From Flavobacteriaceae bacterium PS02338 (lineage in GTDB: Bacteria; Bacteroidota; Bacteroidia; Sphingobacteriales; Sphingobacteriaceae), in assembly GCA_029959615.1 (NCBI GenBank), contig JASCOD010000001.1:620001-684000 (forward strand): a stretch of 64,000 nt of DNA. Direction: 5' to 3'. The translations under genes and the position numbers were made by a program. Of the stretch, positions 1 to 9,260 are shown one piece after another. Every line of letters starts with the position of its first letter. The stretch's first letter is position 1. The notes below the pieces were generated by a model. That model did no database searches, was not told where the DNA came from, and saw only the letters and a list, made by a program, of their open reading frames with translations.

Positions 1-2
1 TT

Positions 3-221
3 AAAATTGCGATGATCAACATCCATAAAGATATAAAAGCGCAGAATTTACAATCAAAAATGACTATGCAAGTACATGATGAGTTGGTGTTTGATGTAAT
101 TAAGAGCGAAAAAGAAGCTGTGAAAGAAATCATTACCAATAGAATGAAAACCGCCATTAAAACAGAAGTGCCTATTGAAATAGAAATTGGTGAAGGTGTA
201 AATTGGCTTGAAGCACATTAA
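3..221 (+). CDS. polA: DNA polymerase I, C-terminal end (partial)
   Basis: This is the last ~72 codons of DNA polymerase I, which fills gaps and replaces RNA primers during replication and repair. The frame is open to the left edge of the window, so the gene starts outside. The visible part holds the family-A polymerase motif C (QVHDELVFD), whose acidic residues bind the catalytic metal ions. The usual short helical tail follows and ends with NWLEAH. An internal ATG at 12 is not a real start. The next gene begins 65 bp downstream on the same strand. Identification rests on motif C and its position close to the end of the protein, as expected for this family. Confidence 0.93.
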   Translation, partial: KIAMINIHKDIKAQNLQSKMTMQVHDELVFDVIKSEKEAVKEIITNRMKTAIKTEVPIEIEIGEGVNWLEAH

Positions 222-286
222 ACTCACAATCTTATCATTCCAAGGAATGAAGAATCTGTTTCCAGAATATACATTAATAAATAGAA

Positions 287-1162
287 ATGAAAAAACTAAC
301 GCTTATCTTACTCTTAGCAGTTACCAAAATCGGCTTTGCCCAGCAAGACACTACCCTTGTTTATAATAGTCCAATGTACCTAAAAGACTCTGTACGTTCT
401 AAGTGGCGTCCAGTAGTTAAACGATTTGGAGAACTTTATCAAGTTTCATTTTATGATAAAAAAGATGTACTCAAAGAAACCATCAGTTTTGAGGATAAAA
501 ATTTAACCATCAGAAAAGGACCTTATTCTTCTTTTTATGGAATAAATATTGGAGATACAGGCTCTTATGACAAGGGACATAAACATGGCGAATGGATTAA
601 TTATAGTACTGTAAATAGTGAAAAAAGATATATTAGAAGAACAGAAAACTACTACTATGGAAAACTAGATGGAAAATTCAAACAAAATTGGCCAAACCTA
701 CAAGTACAGCAAGAAGGAACTTATGAAAACGGCAGAAAAATAGGAGAATGGAACTCCTTCTACAAAGATGGAAAACTAGCTGGAAAAGAAGTATACGATG
801 CATACGGGAAGAAAGGTATCACCGAATATTTTTTTAATGACGGAAGACCAGCTAAATATGAAGACCTATTTTCGCCTCCTAGTTTCAACGGTGGCATAGA
901 GGCATTTTATAGATACCTAGCTTCTGAAATCAGGTATCCAAAACAAGCTGCCAAAGACGGAGTTACAGGTACCGTTTATGTTAGCTTTACCGTAAAAAAA
1001 GACGGAAGCGTAGAAGATGTAAAAGCCGAAAAATCTCCCAATTACGAATTGGCTGATGAAGCTATAAGAATAATACAAAGATCTCCTCATTGGAACCCCG
1101 GCAAAGACTTTGGCGAACCAGTAAATGTTAAATACAATGTTCCTATTAAATTTTCTTTATAA
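287..1162 (+). CDS. MORN-repeat / TonB C-terminal domain secreted protein
   Basis: The 291-residue protein starts with a Sec signal peptide (about residues 1-18, ending at GFAQ). The middle (about 85-200) has several YwqK/MORN-like repeats of the type DGKFKQNWPN and NGRKIGEWNSFYKDGKL. The last ~90 residues form a TonB C-terminal domain, recognisable from IRYPKQAAKDGVTGTVYVSF followed by a KDGSVEDV turn and a final NVKYNVPIKF strand. In Bacteroidota such proteins are common and exported. The TonB-C domain may contact outer-membrane transporters, but here the protein has no N-terminal membrane anchor and no proline-rich linker, so it is not a classical TonB. A role with the downstream SusC-type receptor is possible but unproven. 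A strong terminator follows, so it is a separate transcription unit. Confidence 0.8.
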   Translation: MKKLTLILLLAVTKIGFAQQDTTLVYNSPMYLKDSVRSKWRPVVKRFGELYQVSFYDKKDVLKETISFEDKNLTIRKGPYSSFYGINIGDTGSYDKGHKHGEWINYSTVNSEKRYIRRTENYYYGKLDGKFKQNWPNLQVQQEGTYENGRKIGEWNSFYKDGKLAGKEVYDAYGKKGITEYFFNDGRPAKYEDLFSPPSFNGGIEAFYRYLASEIRYPKQAAKDGVTGTVYVSFTVKKDGSVEDVKAEKSPNYELADEAIRIIQRSPHWNPGKDFGEPVNVKYNVPIKFSL

Positions 1163-1208
1163 GAAGATCTGGTATCTATAATTACAATTTAGTATTCAAC
1201 TATAATCA

Positions 1209-1244
1209 ATCCCAGTTATTGCTTTTAAGTAACTGGGATTTTTG
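1209..1244 (+). terminator. Rho-independent terminator after the TonB-C gene
   Basis: A perfect 10-bp stem (ATCCCAGTTA at 1209-1218 and TAACTGGGAT at 1230-1239) closes an 11-nt loop and runs into a short T tract. It lies 47 bp after the stop of the upstream gene and separates it from the sigma-factor locus. Confidence 0.8.
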
Positions 1245-1401
1245 CGATGTACCTTTTTGTAAGAAGTTCTCAAACCGAGTAAAAAATACTATATTTATCG
1301 CATGAGGGTATAATGAAGCAATAAAGCTGTAGTTACAAACATCACCAATTCCACCTTCTATAACCTTCAAACAGTTTAATAGAGAGAACTTAAAAACAAC
1401 T

Positions 1402-1998
1402 TTGGAAAACGTTAATCATAATGATGAAGATTTACTTTTTGGCCAACTAGACATGGACGAAAAGAAATCATTTACATCTCTTTATCAAAGCCATTATGAA
1501 ACTGTTTATTTTTTCCTACTAAAGTATCTAAAATCAGAAGACTTATCAGAGGACATTTGCCAATCTGTATTCTTAAAGATGTGGGAAAACAGAGATAAGT
1601 TAAATGAAATCAATAATCTTAAAGCGTACCTACTTACGATAGCTAAAAGGCAAGCCATTGATTTTCTTAAACGTGCATCTATAGAAAAGGTAGCGTTAAG
1701 TGCAATTCTACAAGCATATAAACCCATACAAAACACTACAGAAGATGCCATTAAACTAGAAGAATACATGACCTTTATTGAACGAACGCTAGCTAACTTA
1801 CCCGCTCAAACAAGACAGGTTTTTATGCTTTGCCGAAAACAACAGAAAAGCTATGACGAAGTTGCTATGGAGCTGGGCATATCGCGTAATACCGTTAAAA
1901 AACACATGGTAAGATCTTTAAAAGCACTCAAAAATCTGGCTCAAAATGAATTAGGTATTCCGCTATCTATTCTACTACTCGTATTAAATTGTAAATAA
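1402..1998 (+). CDS. ECF-type RNA polymerase sigma-70 factor
   Basis: A 198-residue ECF sigma factor. Sigma region 2 spans about residues 25-92 (helices around FTSLYQSHYETVYFFLLKY and the KAYLLTIAKRQAIDFLKR segment that binds the -10 region). Region 4 spans about 125-178, with the helix-turn-helix SYDEVAMELGISRNTVKKHM that reads the -35 element. The reading frame opens at a TTG (1402). The first in-frame ATG is at 1453, which would remove 17 residues ahead of region 2, so the TTG start is preferred but not certain. It is followed by a FecR-type anti-sigma gene and a SusC/SusD pair, the standard Bacteroidota arrangement in which receptor occupancy at the surface releases the sigma factor to transcribe its own uptake locus. 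Confidence 0.92.
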   Translation: MENVNHNDEDLLFGQLDMDEKKSFTSLYQSHYETVYFFLLKYLKSEDLSEDICQSVFLKMWENRDKLNEINNLKAYLLTIAKRQAIDFLKRASIEKVALSAILQAYKPIQNTTEDAIKLEEYMTFIERTLANLPAQTRQVFMLCRKQQKSYDEVAMELGISRNTVKKHMVRSLKALKNLAQNELGIPLSILLLVLNCK

Positions 1999-2016
1999 TT
2001 TTTTTTTGGGGGGGGG
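1999..2016 (+). repeat. T9-G9 homopolymer tract between sigma and anti-sigma genes
   Basis: Nine T (1999-2007) are followed directly by nine G (2008-2016), starting immediately after the stop codon of the sigma factor and 46 bp ahead of the FecR start codon. Long G runs are rare in DNA this AT-rich and are prone to slipped-strand mispairing. Here the tract can only change spacer length or mRNA structure, because it lies outside both coding regions. Confidence 0.85.
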
Positions 2017-2062
2017 TACCCTTCAAATGTCATTAACCGTCTTATAGACACAACCCATAAAT

Positions 2063-3181
2063 ATGAAATTACGTGATCAGGACAACCACAGCAAAAAGCT
2101 GGTGGAAAGGTATTGCAATTCAACTGCGACCGACCAAGAGTTGGAAGTTTTTTTTGCTATGCTTAAAAACAACCAGTTGACCACAGAAATTGAAGATGAA
2201 ATGGATAAAGACATAGATAGAGAAACAAATAAAATTACGATAGATCACCCAAAAAGGCTCAGCTCTGCTTTTAAATATGTTGCAGCAGCGGCAGTAGCAG
2301 CTATTGTAATTTCTATTTCCTTCTATTTCTTCAACGATAAGTTCAACTCTATTGGTAATTATAAAGAAGATATACAGCCAGGTGGAGATAGAGCTTTCCT
2401 AACATTAAGCAACGGAAAAAAAATTGATCTAAATAAAATATCCAACAATCAGCTAAGTGAAGAAACAGGGGTTAAAATAACCAAATTAAAAAGTGGAGAA
2501 ATTACATATGAAATGGATCAAACATCAGCTTCTTCTTCATTAGCATACAATGAGATTGCGACACCTCGTGGCGGACAATTTACCGTAAAATTAAGTGACG
2601 GCACCAAAATTTGGCTAAACTCGCAAACCACAATAAGGTTTCCCGTATCTTTTGCCTCACTAAAGGAGAGAAAAGTAGAATTAAAAGGCGAAGCTTACTT
2701 TGAGGTAGCTAAAGATGCAAAAAAGATATTCTGTGTTAAAAGTCCTTTGCAAAATATAACCGTTTTGGGTACCCACTTTAACATCAACACTTTTGATCAA
2801 AACAGGGTGTTTACTACATTAATTGAAGGCAAAGTAAGCGTTACAACTGACAACCCTACTAAAAACACCATACTTATTCCATCGCAACAAGCTATGGTAA
2901 CAAAAGACAATCTACAGGTAAAAGAAGTTGATGTTGATCAATTTATTGCTTGGAAAAATGGCTACTTCAGCTTTGATAATGAACCGTTATCTGAGCTAAT
3001 GAGAAAAGTGGAGAGATGGTACAACGTAAATGTCGTTTTTGAAAACGATGAACTAAAAAACAAAACTTTTAGCGGTTCTATTTCTAGGCATACCAATGTC
3101 TCTCAAATCCTTAAAAAAATAGAGTTAACACAATCCGTTAAATTCAAAATAGATAACCAAACAATTACAGTATATAATTAA
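2063..3181 (+). CDS. FecR-family anti-sigma factor
   Basis: The 372-residue protein has a cytoplasmic N-terminal part (about 1-68) that should bind the ECF sigma factor, one membrane segment (about 70-90, FKYVAAAAVAAIVISISFYF), a periplasmic FecR domain (about 160-255, with the typical IATPRGGQFTVKLSDGTKIW and LKGEAYFEVAKD motifs) and a C-terminal DUF4974 domain (about 300-372, LSELMRKVERWYNVNVVFEN) that is thought to touch the STN domain of the cognate receptor. The gene lies between its predicted sigma partner and the SusC-type receptor, whose N-terminus does carry an STN domain. All parts of a transmembrane signalling relay are therefore present. Confidence 0.94.
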   Translation: MKLRDQDNHSKKLVERYCNSTATDQELEVFFAMLKNNQLTTEIEDEMDKDIDRETNKITIDHPKRLSSAFKYVAAAAVAAIVISISFYFFNDKFNSIGNYKEDIQPGGDRAFLTLSNGKKIDLNKISNNQLSEETGVKITKLKSGEITYEMDQTSASSSLAYNEIATPRGGQFTVKLSDGTKIWLNSQTTIRFPVSFASLKERKVELKGEAYFEVAKDAKKIFCVKSPLQNITVLGTHFNINTFDQNRVFTTLIEGKVSVTTDNPTKNTILIPSQQAMVTKDNLQVKEVDVDQFIAWKNGYFSFDNEPLSELMRKVERWYNVNVVFENDELKNKTFSGSISRHTNVSQILKKIELTQSVKFKIDNQTITVYN

Positions 3182-3258
3182 CAAATTACCTAAACTAAAC
3201 CAACCACTAAAATGAAGAAAAGAGATTATAGCTAGGAAAAAAAAATTGCCGATAAAAA

Positions 3259-3286
3259 TAGAGTCCCGACTGCAATCGGGACTCTA
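3259..3286 (+). terminator. Hairpin between fecR and susC genes
   Basis: An 11-bp perfect stem (TAGAGTCCCGA and TCGGGACTCTA) with a 6-nt loop. No T run follows, so it could be a weak terminator, an attenuator or a processing/stabilising hairpin that sets different transcript levels for the anti-sigma and receptor genes. A similar TCCCGA/TCGGGA core occurs in the ompA terminator at 35365. Confidence 0.6.
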
Positions 3287-3377
3287 ATTAGGCATAGACA
3301 AATCAATTAAAAAATTCATTTAGAGCTACTTCTTCTTTTGACCAGCAGCAGTACTCTAGCTAACCTAATTCAATCAA

Positions 3378-6300
3378 ATGTATAAAATTTCTACTAAAAA
3401 AACAGGTAGACTTTCCTCGCTTACAATTAAATTTTTAAGGATTATGAAATTGACCATAATTCTCCTGATGACTAGTCTTTGTCAGGTGAGCGCAGCTGTA
3501 TTTGCCCAACGTGTCAACATCAAGAACGACAAAATATCTCTCTCTTCTGTCTTCAAAGAGATCAATAAACAAACAGGATATCATGTACTTTGGCAGCCTA
3601 ATTTACTAAACGATAAATCCATTATAAGTGTCAACTTCAAAAATTCAACAATAGAAGAGGTAATGGAAAAATGTCTAGGTAGTAAAGACATCAGTTATGT
3701 TATAGAAGATAAAACCATCATACTTCATCCTAAGGAAAAATCTTTCTTCTCTAATCTGATAACTCTTTTTAACAAGATAGACATACAAGCTAAAATAGTG
3801 GACGAGCAGGGCCTTCCTCTACCTGGAGCAAGTGTAAAAGTTATTAAAACGGGGCGAACGATTTTATCAAATAATAATGGTTTCTTCGAGATCAAGAGCA
3901 TAGACGAAGATGCCGAACTTACCATCTCCTTCATAGGTTTTGAGAGTCGTAGTCTTTTGGCCAAAAATATCAGCGGAAATATTGTTTTAAAAACAAAAAA
4001 AGGCGAACTGCAAGAAGTAGGCATCGTGGCGGTGTCTGATGGTTACAGAAAAATATCTAGGGAACGAGCCACAGGTTCTTACGAATTTTTAGACTCCGCG
4101 ATCATCAACAGAGGGGTAAGTCCAAGTATTTTAGACCGTATAGAAAACATGGCTCCTGGTATCCTTACGTTAAGAAATCGATCTTCAGCAATCGCCAACG
4201 AACCGTTATTCTCTATTCGTGGTAGAAGTACTATTTATTCTAACGTAGAGCCTTTAGTAGTGGTAGATAATTATCCTTTCGAGGGAGATATCAATTCTAT
4301 TAACCCTAATGATGTAGAAAGTATAACTATACTAAAAGATGCTGCCGCAACCTCAATTTGGGGCGCTAGAGGAGGCAATGGTGTATTAGTAATTACCATG
4401 AAACAAGGTAAGCTAAATCAAGCAACCCAAGTTTCGTTTAACAGTAGTTTTACCACAGCTCAAAAAACAGACTTATATTCTGTTCCTCAGCTTTCTTCTT
4501 CAGAGTTTATCGAAGTGCAACAGTTTTTGTATGATAAAGGTTACTATGGCTTTGCTAATCCAGCACCTGGTGATATTGTCTCTCCCGCGGTGAGAATCTT
4601 ACACCAAAAAAGAAATAATCTTATTAGTGCTGACGAAGCCGAAAAGCAGCTTAGCGAATTAAGAAAACAGGACGTTAGAAAAGATCTTGCCAAATACACC
4701 TTAGATAATGTATTTAACCAGCAACATGCTTTAAATATTAGTGGCGGCGGCACCCAAAATAGATATTTTCTTTCGGCAGGATATAACAGAGGCTCTGGAT
4801 CTAATGGTTCTATCAATGATCGTAAATCGTTAACCTTTAGCGATAGTTATAGTTTCCTAAATAATAGGTTACAATTAACTGCTAAGATTATTTATAGCGA
4901 TAGTAAAAATGAGGCTACCAACTATAGCGTACCAACCGATGCCGTTTTTCCTTACAGTAGATTAGCGGATGATAATGGAAACCATTTAGAATTACCTTAT
5001 AAATACACTAAAGCCCAAATCAATGGTTTGGCTGGCGGTACATTGTTAGATATGACCTACATTCCTTTGGATGAATTTAACTACGGCCGTAATAAAAGCC
5101 ATATCCAAGATTATAGCATTAATACAGAACTCTCTTACAAAATTATAGAACCTTTACAGGTAATGTTAAGCTACCAATATGGCAGTGGTAAAACAGAAGG
5201 AAACAACATCTACGATGTAGAATCATTTCAAGCAAGAGAAACCATCAATCGCTTTACGACTTACACCTCTGCTACTGGTGTAGCTGTTCGGAATGTGCCT
5301 TATGGTGGTTCTACCGAGATCAGGCTATCAAGTTATGAAAACCATAATTTTAGAGGGCAATTAGCGTACAATAAAAATTTCGGTGCAGATCATCAAATTT
5401 CTGCACTTGCTGGTACCGAAGTAAGAAGTACGAACAGAGTAGGATCTACAAGACAAGAATATGGCTACAATAAAGAATTTGATAGCTATCAACGTTACAA
5501 TGCTAATACGAACTACCCTAGTATTTTTAATGGAGGAATGTCTTCTATTTATAACCTATTTAGTAATTCCAACATTGCCAGCAGATTTTTCTCAGTATTT
5601 GCAAATGCTTCGTACACTTACAAAAACAGGTACATTATATCGGCAAGTGCACGTAAAGACGAATCTAATTTATTTGGGGTTGATGCAAACAAAAGAGGCG
5701 TGCCGCTGTGGTCAACTGGTTTGGCTTGGATTATCAATAATGAAAGTTTTTATAACGTAAATTGGTTACCTCAATTAAAGTTAAGAGCAACCAATGGGTA
5801 TAGTGGAAACACTGGCACAGGGGTTTCATCACAAACTATTACTGCGTTGGGCGGCGGTACCAACTTTGGTTTAGGGCAATTCTACAACATACAAAATCCA
5901 CCAAATCCAGAATTAAGATGGGAAAAAATACAACAGCTTAACCTAGGTTTAGATTTTGGATTTAAAAAGGGAATTGTATCTGGTTCGATTGAATTTTTCA
6001 GAAAAAATGCAACTGACCTAATTTCCTCACAACCAGTAGCACCACAAGTTGGCGTAGTTAACTTTAGAGGAAATTTTGCCGATGTAAAAACCACAGGGTT
6101 TGATTTAACCTTAAATGCAAAACCTTTAAGCATTGGCGGCTTCAACTGGACTACTACCTTAATTACTTCTAGAGCGGTAGATGTGATTACCAAGTTTGAT
6201 GTGAAGCAAGATCCAAGAAGTTCGGTTTTAAACAATTCGCAGATCCCTAGGGTAGGCTATTCTTATTCTGCACTATTTACGTACAGATATGCTGGCTTAA

Positions 6301-6890
6301 ATGCCCTTGGCCAACCTATGGTTTACTCCAACGGAGTACCTACTACAGATTTAGCCACCATCGTCAATTCCGCAAATCCTAATGATATTATTTATGTAGG
6401 CAATAACAATGCTAAAGTTGCAGGAAGTTTCCGTAATGATTTCAGCTATAAAAACGTATCGTTATCGTTTAATATCGCTTACCGTTTTGGTCATTATTTT
6501 AAAAGAACCGCATTAAATTACCAAAGTTTGTTTAGCGGAAACTACAAGCAACCAGACTACGCCAATAGATGGCAAAAACCTGGAGATGAGTTACACACCA
6601 ACGTGCCCGCTATGACTTATCCCGTAAACAACATCAGCCAAGTGGCATTCGATTCTTCTGATGCGATTGTGGAAAAAGCAAGCAGTATACGTTTGCAGGA
6701 TATTCAGTTGAGCTACAATTTCAGCAAAGCGAATTTCAAAAAACTTCCATTTAAAAATATCCAATTATACGGATACGCCTATAACCTCGGCATATTATGG
6801 AAAGCTACCGATTTGGATACTGACCCCGATTTTCCTGGGCAACCCCGAAATTCTAAGCAATTTTCTTTCGGTTTAAGAGCATCATTGTAA
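3378..6890 (+). CDS. SusC/RagA-family TonB-dependent receptor with STN signalling domain
   Basis: An 1170-residue outer-membrane transporter. A long N-terminal signal region ends near residue 45 (SAAVFAQ). It is followed by an STN domain (about 48-118) for signalling to FecR, a carboxypeptidase-regulatory-like beta-sandwich (about 135-210), the plug domain (about 225-345, with FSIRGRSTIYSNVEPLVVVD and LKDAAATSIWGARGGNGVLV) and a large C-terminal barrel ending in FSFGLRASL with a terminal aromatic/hydrophobic strand. SusC proteins form a lidded barrel with a SusD lipoprotein and import bulky ligands using TonB energy. The start at 3378 is kept because the MYKISTKKT leader is typical of Pedobacter STN-SusC proteins. 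The substrate is not visible, but the neighbouring protease suggests peptides. Confidence 0.95.
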   Translation: MYKISTKKTGRLSSLTIKFLRIMKLTIILLMTSLCQVSAAVFAQRVNIKNDKISLSSVFKEINKQTGYHVLWQPNLLNDKSIISVNFKNSTIEEVMEKCLGSKDISYVIEDKTIILHPKEKSFFSNLITLFNKIDIQAKIVDEQGLPLPGASVKVIKTGRTILSNNNGFFEIKSIDEDAELTISFIGFESRSLLAKNISGNIVLKTKKGELQEVGIVAVSDGYRKISRERATGSYEFLDSAIINRGVSPSILDRIENMAPGILTLRNRSSAIANEPLFSIRGRSTIYSNVEPLVVVDNYPFEGDINSINPNDVESITILKDAAATSIWGARGGNGVLVITMKQGKLNQATQVSFNSSFTTAQKTDLYSVPQLSSSEFIEVQQFLYDKGYYGFANPAPGDIVSPAVRILHQKRNNLISADEAEKQLSELRKQDVRKDLAKYTLDNVFNQQHALNISGGGTQNRYFLSAGYNRGSGSNGSINDRKSLTFSDSYSFLNNRLQLTAKIIYSDSKNEATNYSVPTDAVFPYSRLADDNGNHLELPYKYTKAQINGLAGGTLLDMTYIPLDEFNYGRNKSHIQDYSINTELSYKIIEPLQVMLSYQYGSGKTEGNNIYDVESFQARETINRFTTYTSATGVAVRNVPYGGSTEIRLSSYENHNFRGQLAYNKNFGADHQISALAGTEVRSTNRVGSTRQEYGYNKEFDSYQRYNANTNYPSIFNGGMSSIYNLFSNSNIASRFFSVFANASYTYKNRYIISASARKDESNLFGVDANKRGVPLWSTGLAWIINNESFYNVNWLPQLKLRATNGYSGNTGTGVSSQTITALGGGTNFGLGQFYNIQNPPNPELRWEKIQQLNLGLDFGFKKGIVSGSIEFFRKNATDLISSQPVAPQVGVVNFRGNFADVKTTGFDLTLNAKPLSIGGFNWTTTLITSRAVDVITKFDVKQDPRSSVLNNSQIPRVGYSYSALFTYRYAGLNALGQPMVYSNGVPTTDLATIVNSANPNDIIYVGNNNAKVAGSFRNDFSYKNVSLSFNIAYRFGHYFKRTALNYQSLFSGNYKQPDYANRWQKPGDELHTNVPAMTYPVNNISQVAFDSSDAIVEKASSIRLQDIQLSYNFSKANFKKLPFKNIQLYGYAYNLGILWKATDLDTDPDFPGQPRNSKQFSFGLRASL

Positions 6891-6909
6891 AAACTTTAAA
6901 TAAGATCAC

Positions 6910-8325
6910 ATGAAATTCAATCATATATATCGCCATCTATTTTTATTAATACTTGCTTCCTATCTTATCATACATAGTGGTTGTAAAAAAGATTTTCTGG
7001 ATAAAAAGCCTGATATGTCTTTCATTATCCCTAAGACATTACCAGAATTTGAAGGATTATTAAACAACTATGCTGTAATTAACAATACCCCAAACTTTGA
7101 CATACTTTGTAGTGACGAGTATGAATTTTTGACTCTAGAAATTTGGCAAGCAACAAATGAAATCGTTAGAAATAGCTACAATTGGAACCATACGTTTTAT
7201 CAAACTTCTACAGATTGGGTTAATGCCTACAAAATAATTATGTATGCAAATACGGTAATCACTGGGTTAGAAAAAATTGAGAAAACGCCTGCAAATACCA
7301 TTAAATATGGTGATATAAAAGGACAGGCCTATTTTTTAAGAGCACATACGTTTTTTCAGTTAGCACAAGTTTTTGCACTTCCTTACGACCGTAGTTCGGC
7401 AACAACAGATTTAGGAATCCCTCTTCAACTAGAAGTCAACCCCAATAAGCCACAACCGAGAGCAACAATAGCAGAAACGTATCATCAAATTATCCAAGAT
7501 CTAGAAGAAGCGGCGAACAACTTTTCAGATAACTTTCCGCTTAAAACTACTTTAGGCTCTAAAGCCGCAGCGTTAGCACTCTTGGCAAGAACTCATTTAG
7601 TCATGTTCGATTACCCAAAAGCCGAACTTGCAGCAAAGGCTTCATTGGCTTTAAGGGGAAATTTATTAGACTATAATACGCTTGTCACTACCTCAACCCA
7701 AGCATTTGATGTGGTAAACCCAGAGTTATTGTTTAATACTACACATGGAGATGCGTCTATAAATTTCGATTTCTATGCTATAAATTATGGCGCTTACGGC
7801 TATACTTTCAAAACAAGGGTAAATCCACAATTAATTTCACTTTACAGTACGAATGATTTAAGATTGAAGTTATTCTTTTTTCAAAGAGACGTAAGTAGTC
7901 CTGATCTATACATTAAGAATCTATACCAAGTTTCTACATTTAGTTTTGCTCCATTTAGTGGCTTAGCAACTGATGAAGTTCATCTTATTCTAGCAGAATG
8001 TTACGCCAGGGGTCAGAAAAAGGATGAAGCCGTTGCAATACTTCAAAAAATGGCAGATCACAGATATCCTACTGGATCTGTACCAACAATTGTTGCAACA
8101 GATGCTGATGAGGCTTTAAAACTAGTTTTGCTAGAAAGACGTAAGCAGCTTGTTTATCGTGGTTCTAGGTGGCTCGATGTAAGAAGATTAAACAAAACTG
8201 GTGCAGCCATTACGATGAGCAGAAATGTATCTGGAACTGTTTATTCAATCGCTCCGAATGACAAACGCTTTGCCTTACCTATTCCACAAGATGAGATTTC
8301 ATTTTCAAGTATAAAGCAGAATTAA
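6910..8325 (+). CDS. SusD/RagB-family outer-membrane lipoprotein
   Basis: The 471-residue protein has a lipoprotein signal peptide with lipobox IIHSGC (Cys about residue 25), so the mature protein is lipid-anchored and exposed at the cell surface. The body is alpha-helical with TPR-like helices (GQAYFLRAHTFFQLAQVFAL) and ends with the family's RRKQLVYRGSRWLDVRRLN segment near the C-terminus. SusD proteins form the lid of the SusC barrel and capture the ligand. It starts 19 bp after the susC stop, so the two are co-transcribed. At 471 residues it is somewhat shorter than many family members (about 500-600). Confidence 0.94.
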   Translation: MKFNHIYRHLFLLILASYLIIHSGCKKDFLDKKPDMSFIIPKTLPEFEGLLNNYAVINNTPNFDILCSDEYEFLTLEIWQATNEIVRNSYNWNHTFYQTSTDWVNAYKIIMYANTVITGLEKIEKTPANTIKYGDIKGQAYFLRAHTFFQLAQVFALPYDRSSATTDLGIPLQLEVNPNKPQPRATIAETYHQIIQDLEEAANNFSDNFPLKTTLGSKAAALALLARTHLVMFDYPKAELAAKASLALRGNLLDYNTLVTTSTQAFDVVNPELLFNTTHGDASINFDFYAINYGAYGYTFKTRVNPQLISLYSTNDLRLKLFFFQRDVSSPDLYIKNLYQVSTFSFAPFSGLATDEVHLILAECYARGQKKDEAVAILQKMADHRYPTGSVPTIVATDADEALKLVLLERRKQLVYRGSRWLDVRRLNKTGAAITMSRNVSGTVYSIAPNDKRFALPIPQDEISFSSIKQN

Positions 8326-8343
8326 TATAAAGTTCAATTTAAT

Positions 8344-8388
8344 CCATTAGGGATAATCATTTTCTAGCCAATTATCACTAATGGTTTT
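8344..8388 (+). terminator. Terminator-like hairpin after susD
   Basis: A 14-bp stem with one mismatch (8344-8357 pairs with 8371-8384) around a 13-nt loop, followed by TTTT. It lies 18 bp after the susD stop and 21 bp before the next gene. It would reduce rather than abolish expression of the downstream lipoprotein and protease genes. Confidence 0.6.
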
Positions 8389-8405
8389 ACAATCATAAAA
8401 TTTAG

Positions 8406-9182
8406 ATGAAAAATATACTATCATACATTTGCTTATCCCTCGTTGTCTTTTGCACTTTGGGATGTGAAAAAGATGAAGAAAAACCAAGCATTAACACGAT
8501 AAGAGTTATTAATACTTTAAGCGGCGTTCCCGGTGTTAAGGTAAATCCTGCAGGCAGCAATAGCTTCTATGCAAAAATACCTGTCATCAATTTTGGAACC
8601 AGTAATTTTATTTTTGCAGAGACTAATGCTCAAAACCTAACTGTAGTTTCTAGCTTAGATTCTAACAAAGTCTTACACCAAGAAAATCTCTCCCTACAGA
8701 GCAGCAAAATTTACAGCTTATACCTTCATGGCAGCTTAAACAACCCAAGTGCTTTTTTTGCTGAAGAAAACAATTTTCCTTACATAAAATTAGACAGAAC
8801 GCCTGCTAAAGCTGATAGCGTAACATACGTACGCTTTGTTAATTTGGTAGAAAATATCCCTCTGAAAATAAATTTGCTGGGATACACAAACAGTCCGGCA
8901 ACACCAGTTCGTACACATGTACCGTCTGTAGCACCTCCAACATCCTTGAATTTTAAAGCGGTTTCCGATTGGAGCAAATATCCAGCTACAGCAGCAACGA
9001 GCATTGCTTACAACTTCGAAATCAGAAATGCACTTACAGACGAGGTGCTTATTTCACAATACACTTTAACCATAACTCCCAGTGCTGGATATTTTAAAAA
9101 CATATCTCTAATTGTTAAAGGCACCATTGGAGGAACCGACCAACAAGCACCAGGTATAATTAGAAGCAACTATTATAATTAA
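8406..9182 (+). CDS. DUF4397-like surface lipoprotein
   Basis: A 258-residue lipoprotein with signal peptide and lipobox CTLGC (Cys about 20). The rest is predicted beta-rich and resembles the DUF4397 type: two Ig-like repeats opening with IRVINTLSGVPGVKV and YVRFVNLVENIPLKINLLG, the second containing the phrase VRFVN that recurs in that family. Its function is unknown. Position directly after susC-susD suggests an accessory surface-exposed substrate-binding or assembly protein of the same uptake locus. The family assignment is from pattern memory and is moderately certain. The lipoprotein call is strong. Confidence 0.7.
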   Translation: MKNILSYICLSLVVFCTLGCEKDEEKPSINTIRVINTLSGVPGVKVNPAGSNSFYAKIPVINFGTSNFIFAETNAQNLTVVSSLDSNKVLHQENLSLQSSKIYSLYLHGSLNNPSAFFAEENNFPYIKLDRTPAKADSVTYVRFVNLVENIPLKINLLGYTNSPATPVRTHVPSVAPPTSLNFKAVSDWSKYPATAATSIAYNFEIRNALTDEVLISQYTLTITPSAGYFKNISLIVKGTIGGTDQQAPGIIRSNYYN

Positions 9183-9195
9183 TCGCTCCGCCAAT

Positions 9196-9220
9196 CTACC
9201 CACATGAAAATTGTGGGTAG
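9196..9220 (+). other. Hairpin in the leader of the metalloprotease gene
   Basis: A 9-bp perfect stem (CTACCCACA and TGTGGGTAG) with a 7-nt loop, 14 bp after the upstream stop. An ATG at 9204 lies at the edge of the stem, which argues against it being the start of the next gene. No T run follows. Confidence 0.5.
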
Positions 9221-9260
9221 AAAACTTACTCTTTATAACAACCAAAAAAATCACACAAAA

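Noticed and set aside
1421..1998. ATG at 1421 as start of the sigma factor
   Set aside because: It is in another frame. The choice is between TTG 1402 and ATG 1453 in the correct frame.
5461..6235. Extra frames inside susC on both strands
   Set aside because: They lie wholly within a strongly supported receptor gene and have no domain or start context.
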